Below are positions 35,173 to 37,017 of a stretch of 37,017 bases of DNA, one piece after another. The notes beneath the pieces are model-generated. The model was given only the letters and a program-made list of their open reading frames with translations. It was not told the DNA's origin and made no database searches. The first letter of the stretch is position 1. Each line of letters begins with the position of its first letter. The stretch covers positions 1-37,017 of the forward strand of contig NZ_JASAUZ010000015.1 of NCBI RefSeq assembly GCF_030162935.1. The letters are read 5' to 3'. Origin of the DNA: Comamonas halotolerans (lineage in GTDB: Bacteria; Pseudomonadota; Gammaproteobacteria; Burkholderiales; Burkholderiaceae_C). The translations under genes were made by a program, and so were the position numbers.

Positions 35173-35854
35173 ATTGCGCATTCAGTTCGAAGCCGCTGCT
35201 GTCTTCTGAGCTTCGAGGGAGGTCCATGCCACTAAACCATGCCTAGTTCACCTTGTTGTGTTTCAGGGTATTGCGCGCCAAGGTCGAATTGACTTAAAGA
35301 AAGAGACGCACGTGAATGAACCGGTTCTAGTTTCACCAGTTTGAGTACAGCTTTATTTTTAATGCATCCAGAAAAATATCGGAGAGAGCGTTGCTTCAGA
35401 TGTAAGGATTCACTTGTTTTTATTAATTCAAATAAATTCAGATCTAAATAACTTCTTATTAATAATCCTACAAATAAAATGGTCAATAGCACCAAGCTAT
35501 TGCATTATTAAAACCGATACTGAGATGCAGGGCTAGTAATTCTAAAAATGCTCCATCCCTCGAGAGGAGCGACGCCGGTTTTGTCTGTAAGTCCATCTAT
35601 TCATCAATTTGTTTTGTTTGTTTTAATTTGTAAATTCGAACAATTCTTACATTTCCCGACTTGCCGCTTATTAATATGTTTTCAGTACATCAAAAGTATT
35701 TAAAAAGTTAGTTTTCACTTATGACAAAACTCGTGTGATGCATTTAATAAATGCATCGAGTCTGGTCGATTGAATTGGCTAATTGAATGCTTTTGATCAT
35801 TAATTAATCAGTCGACTTCACTGCTAGCTCGCACCTCATTCTTAAGGGATTACC
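35173..35854 (+). other. Long AT-rich regulatory gap before the adhesin gene
   Basis: No supported gene; the minus-strand frame at 35232-35495 has no ribosome binding site and weak composition. The stretch carries three dyads. CAATAGC-ACCAA-GCTATTG lies at 35484-35502. A nested fold at 35510-35582 has AAAACCG pairing with CGGTTTT and GCTCC pairing with GGAGC. A perfect 21-base palindrome with a single central base lies at 35737-35757 (half-site GATGCATTTA). These probably control the divergent or downstream adhesin. I could not match the nested fold to a known riboswitch class. Confidence 0.5.
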
Positions 35855-37017
35855 ATGATTTCTTCAACTGTATTGGCTAATCATGTTGATGTATTTGTAG
35901 AGACCTCTTCTGTGGAAGCTCCTAATGAGCCAGCAAATTTTTTATTGGCTGTAAGAAAAGAAGACGTCTCTAACTACTCTCGCATTGGTAATGATCTCCT
36001 CATCGAGATGAAGGATGGGCGCACAGTTCGCATTCAGGGCTTTTTCGCTCATGGAGATGGGGTGAACAATCTAGTCCTCATCGAGGAAGATGCCCGCTTC
36101 TGGGTGGATTTTCGTGATGCATTGAACGGAGCAGACGGTGTCACGGATGCATTGGTTGTCTACGAGCCAATCAATGATGGTGTAGCTACAGCTGCTCTTA
36201 TAGGATTGTTGGGGGCAGCAGGTATTGGCATCCTTGCCTCTTCTTCAAATAGTGGAGGAGATGCTTCCCCCGCCGTACCTTCTGCGCCCACCTTCACAGT
36301 GAGCGGGAATGGAAAACCACTGGGTGATGCTCAAGCCACCAATGACACAACGCCTACTTTGATGGGAACTGCCAAACCTGGCAGCGTTGTAACAATTTAC
36401 GATAATGGAAAACTGCTGGGGAGTACCACTGCGGATGGAGACGGAAAGTGGAGCTTTACACCCACCGAGCCTCTGACAGATGGCGACCATGAGCTGACTG
36501 CAGTCGCCACTGATGATGCGGGAAGCAGCGATCCCAGCACTCCGCACTCTATTGAAGTAGATACTGTTGTGCCTGCAACACCAACGATTGGCACACTACA
36601 AGATGATGTTGGTCCTAGAAAAGGATCAATAACTGTCGGAGGCGACACGGACGATACAAGGCCTTCGGTGTCCGGCACCTCGGAAGCAGGGGCTCAGATA
36701 TCCATTTTTGATGGTGACAAATTACTGGGTTCCACGATCGCTGATTCGAATGGCCGCTGGACTTTCACTCCGCCCTTTGCGCTGGCCGAAGGAACTCATC
36801 AGTTAACTGCTGTTGCTACCGATGCTGCGGGCAATGCCTCCACTCCGAGCGCCAGCTTCGAACTAACAGTGGACACCACAGCGCCGAGCACCACGGTTGC
36901 GATCAGCGATGCCGATGCTGACAACAAGCCCACGGTCTCGGGCACGGTCAGCGAGCCGGGCTCCACAGTGACGGTGACCTGGCCCGATGGCACTACTGTG
37001 CAAGTGCCCACGGACGT
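35855..37017 (+). CDS. BapA-type large repetitive adhesin (N-terminal part, runs off the window)
   Basis: The frame is open from the ATG at 35855 (ribosome binding site AAGGG, six bases upstream) to the window end, 387 residues so far. Residues about 30-105 (FLLAVRKEDVSNYSRIGNDL, MKDGRTVRIQGFF) match the prefix domain found at the start of BapA-like biofilm proteins. A hydrophobic Ala/Gly/Leu segment follows (about 112-130). Then come Ig-like repeats, about 144-238, 240-342 and a third begun at 343, each with a KLLGSTxADxxGxW strand and an LTAVATDxAG motif. Proteins of this kind are secreted by type I systems and promote surface attachment. The C-terminal secretion signal and any transporter genes lie beyond the window. 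Confidence 0.9.
   Translation, partial: MISSTVLANHVDVFVETSSVEAPNEPANFLLAVRKEDVSNYSRIGNDLLIEMKDGRTVRIQGFFAHGDGVNNLVLIEEDARFWVDFRDALNGADGVTDALVVYEPINDGVATAALIGLLGAAGIGILASSSNSGGDASPAVPSAPTFTVSGNGKPLGDAQATNDTTPTLMGTAKPGSVVTIYDNGKLLGSTTADGDGKWSFTPTEPLTDGDHELTAVATDDAGSSDPSTPHSIEVDTVVPATPTIGTLQDDVGPRKGSITVGGDTDDTRPSVSGTSEAGAQISIFDGDKLLGSTIADSNGRWTFTPPFALAEGTHQLTAVATDAAGNASTPSASFELTVDTTAPSTTVAISDADADNKPTVSGTVSEPGSTVTVTWPDGTTVQVPTD

Noticed and set aside
35232..35495. Minus-strand 87-codon frame between the riboswitch and the adhesin
   Set aside because: AT-rich chance frame; no ribosome binding site or motif.
35510..35582. Possible c-di-GMP (GEMM) riboswitch before the adhesin
   Set aside because: The conserved GGCAAACC, GGGACGCAAAGCC and GGTTACCG-type segments of GEMM-I are absent; kept only as an unassigned fold.

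Overview
The window looks like a chromosomal segment of a Comamonas-like betaproteobacterium (Burkholderiales, Comamonadaceae). This rests on the accessory IF-1 gene, the type of small membrane and Gly-zipper proteins, the intergenic dyad repeats and the moderate GC content. The assignment is a judgement from gene content and style, not from a database search.

Layout. Positions 1-9,300 are a loosely packed accessory region. It holds a decayed IS5-family transposase at the left edge, several small hypothetical genes, an Hsp20 chaperone, an initiator tRNA-fMet, a GNAT acetyltransferase, a glycine-zipper protein, and a minus-strand trio of a small conserved protein, accessory IF-1 and an RRM RNA-binding protein. 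Positions 9,342-29,932 form one long plus-strand ABC-transporter-dependent (group 2 type) capsule locus. Its order is kpsM, kpsT, kpsE, kpsD (export), an AT-rich serotype-specific block, kdsA, a kdsB-kdsC fusion, kdsD/kpsF, kpsC, kpsS, a membrane-anchored alpha/beta-hydrolase-like gene and a cytochrome P450. The serotype block contains wecB, a KpsC/S-like transferase with a tandem repeat, a GT4 glycosyltransferase and an alpha/beta hydrolase with a sugar-binding-like tail. Positions 30,311-30,652 hold a small membrane protein. Positions 30,960-34,724 hold a minus-strand nrdH-nrdI-nrdE-nrdF (class Ib ribonucleotide reductase) operon behind a clear cobalamin riboswitch at about 34,912-35,095. 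From 35,855 to the right edge runs the start of a large BapA-type repetitive adhesin.

How the genes work together. KdsD, KdsA, KdsC and KdsB make CMP-Kdo. KpsS and KpsC are expected to build the poly-Kdo linker on lyso-phosphatidylglycerol. The central block makes and probably modifies the repeat unit; WecB implies a ManNAc-derived sugar. KpsMT-KpsE-KpsD export the glycolipid. The hydrolase and P450 at the end are coupled to this locus and could act on the lipid anchor or glycan, which is a hypothesis only. The nrd operon is expected to be silenced by vitamin B12, which suggests that a B12-dependent class II reductase is encoded elsewhere.

The points most worth following are the B12 riboswitch on a class Ib RNR operon, the hydrolase-P450 pair on the capsule locus, the sharp base-composition boundaries (one inside kdsA), the repeat and G8 tracts in capsule genes, the KdsB-KdsC fusion, and an inverted-repeat-bounded intergenic element at about 30,118-30,245.
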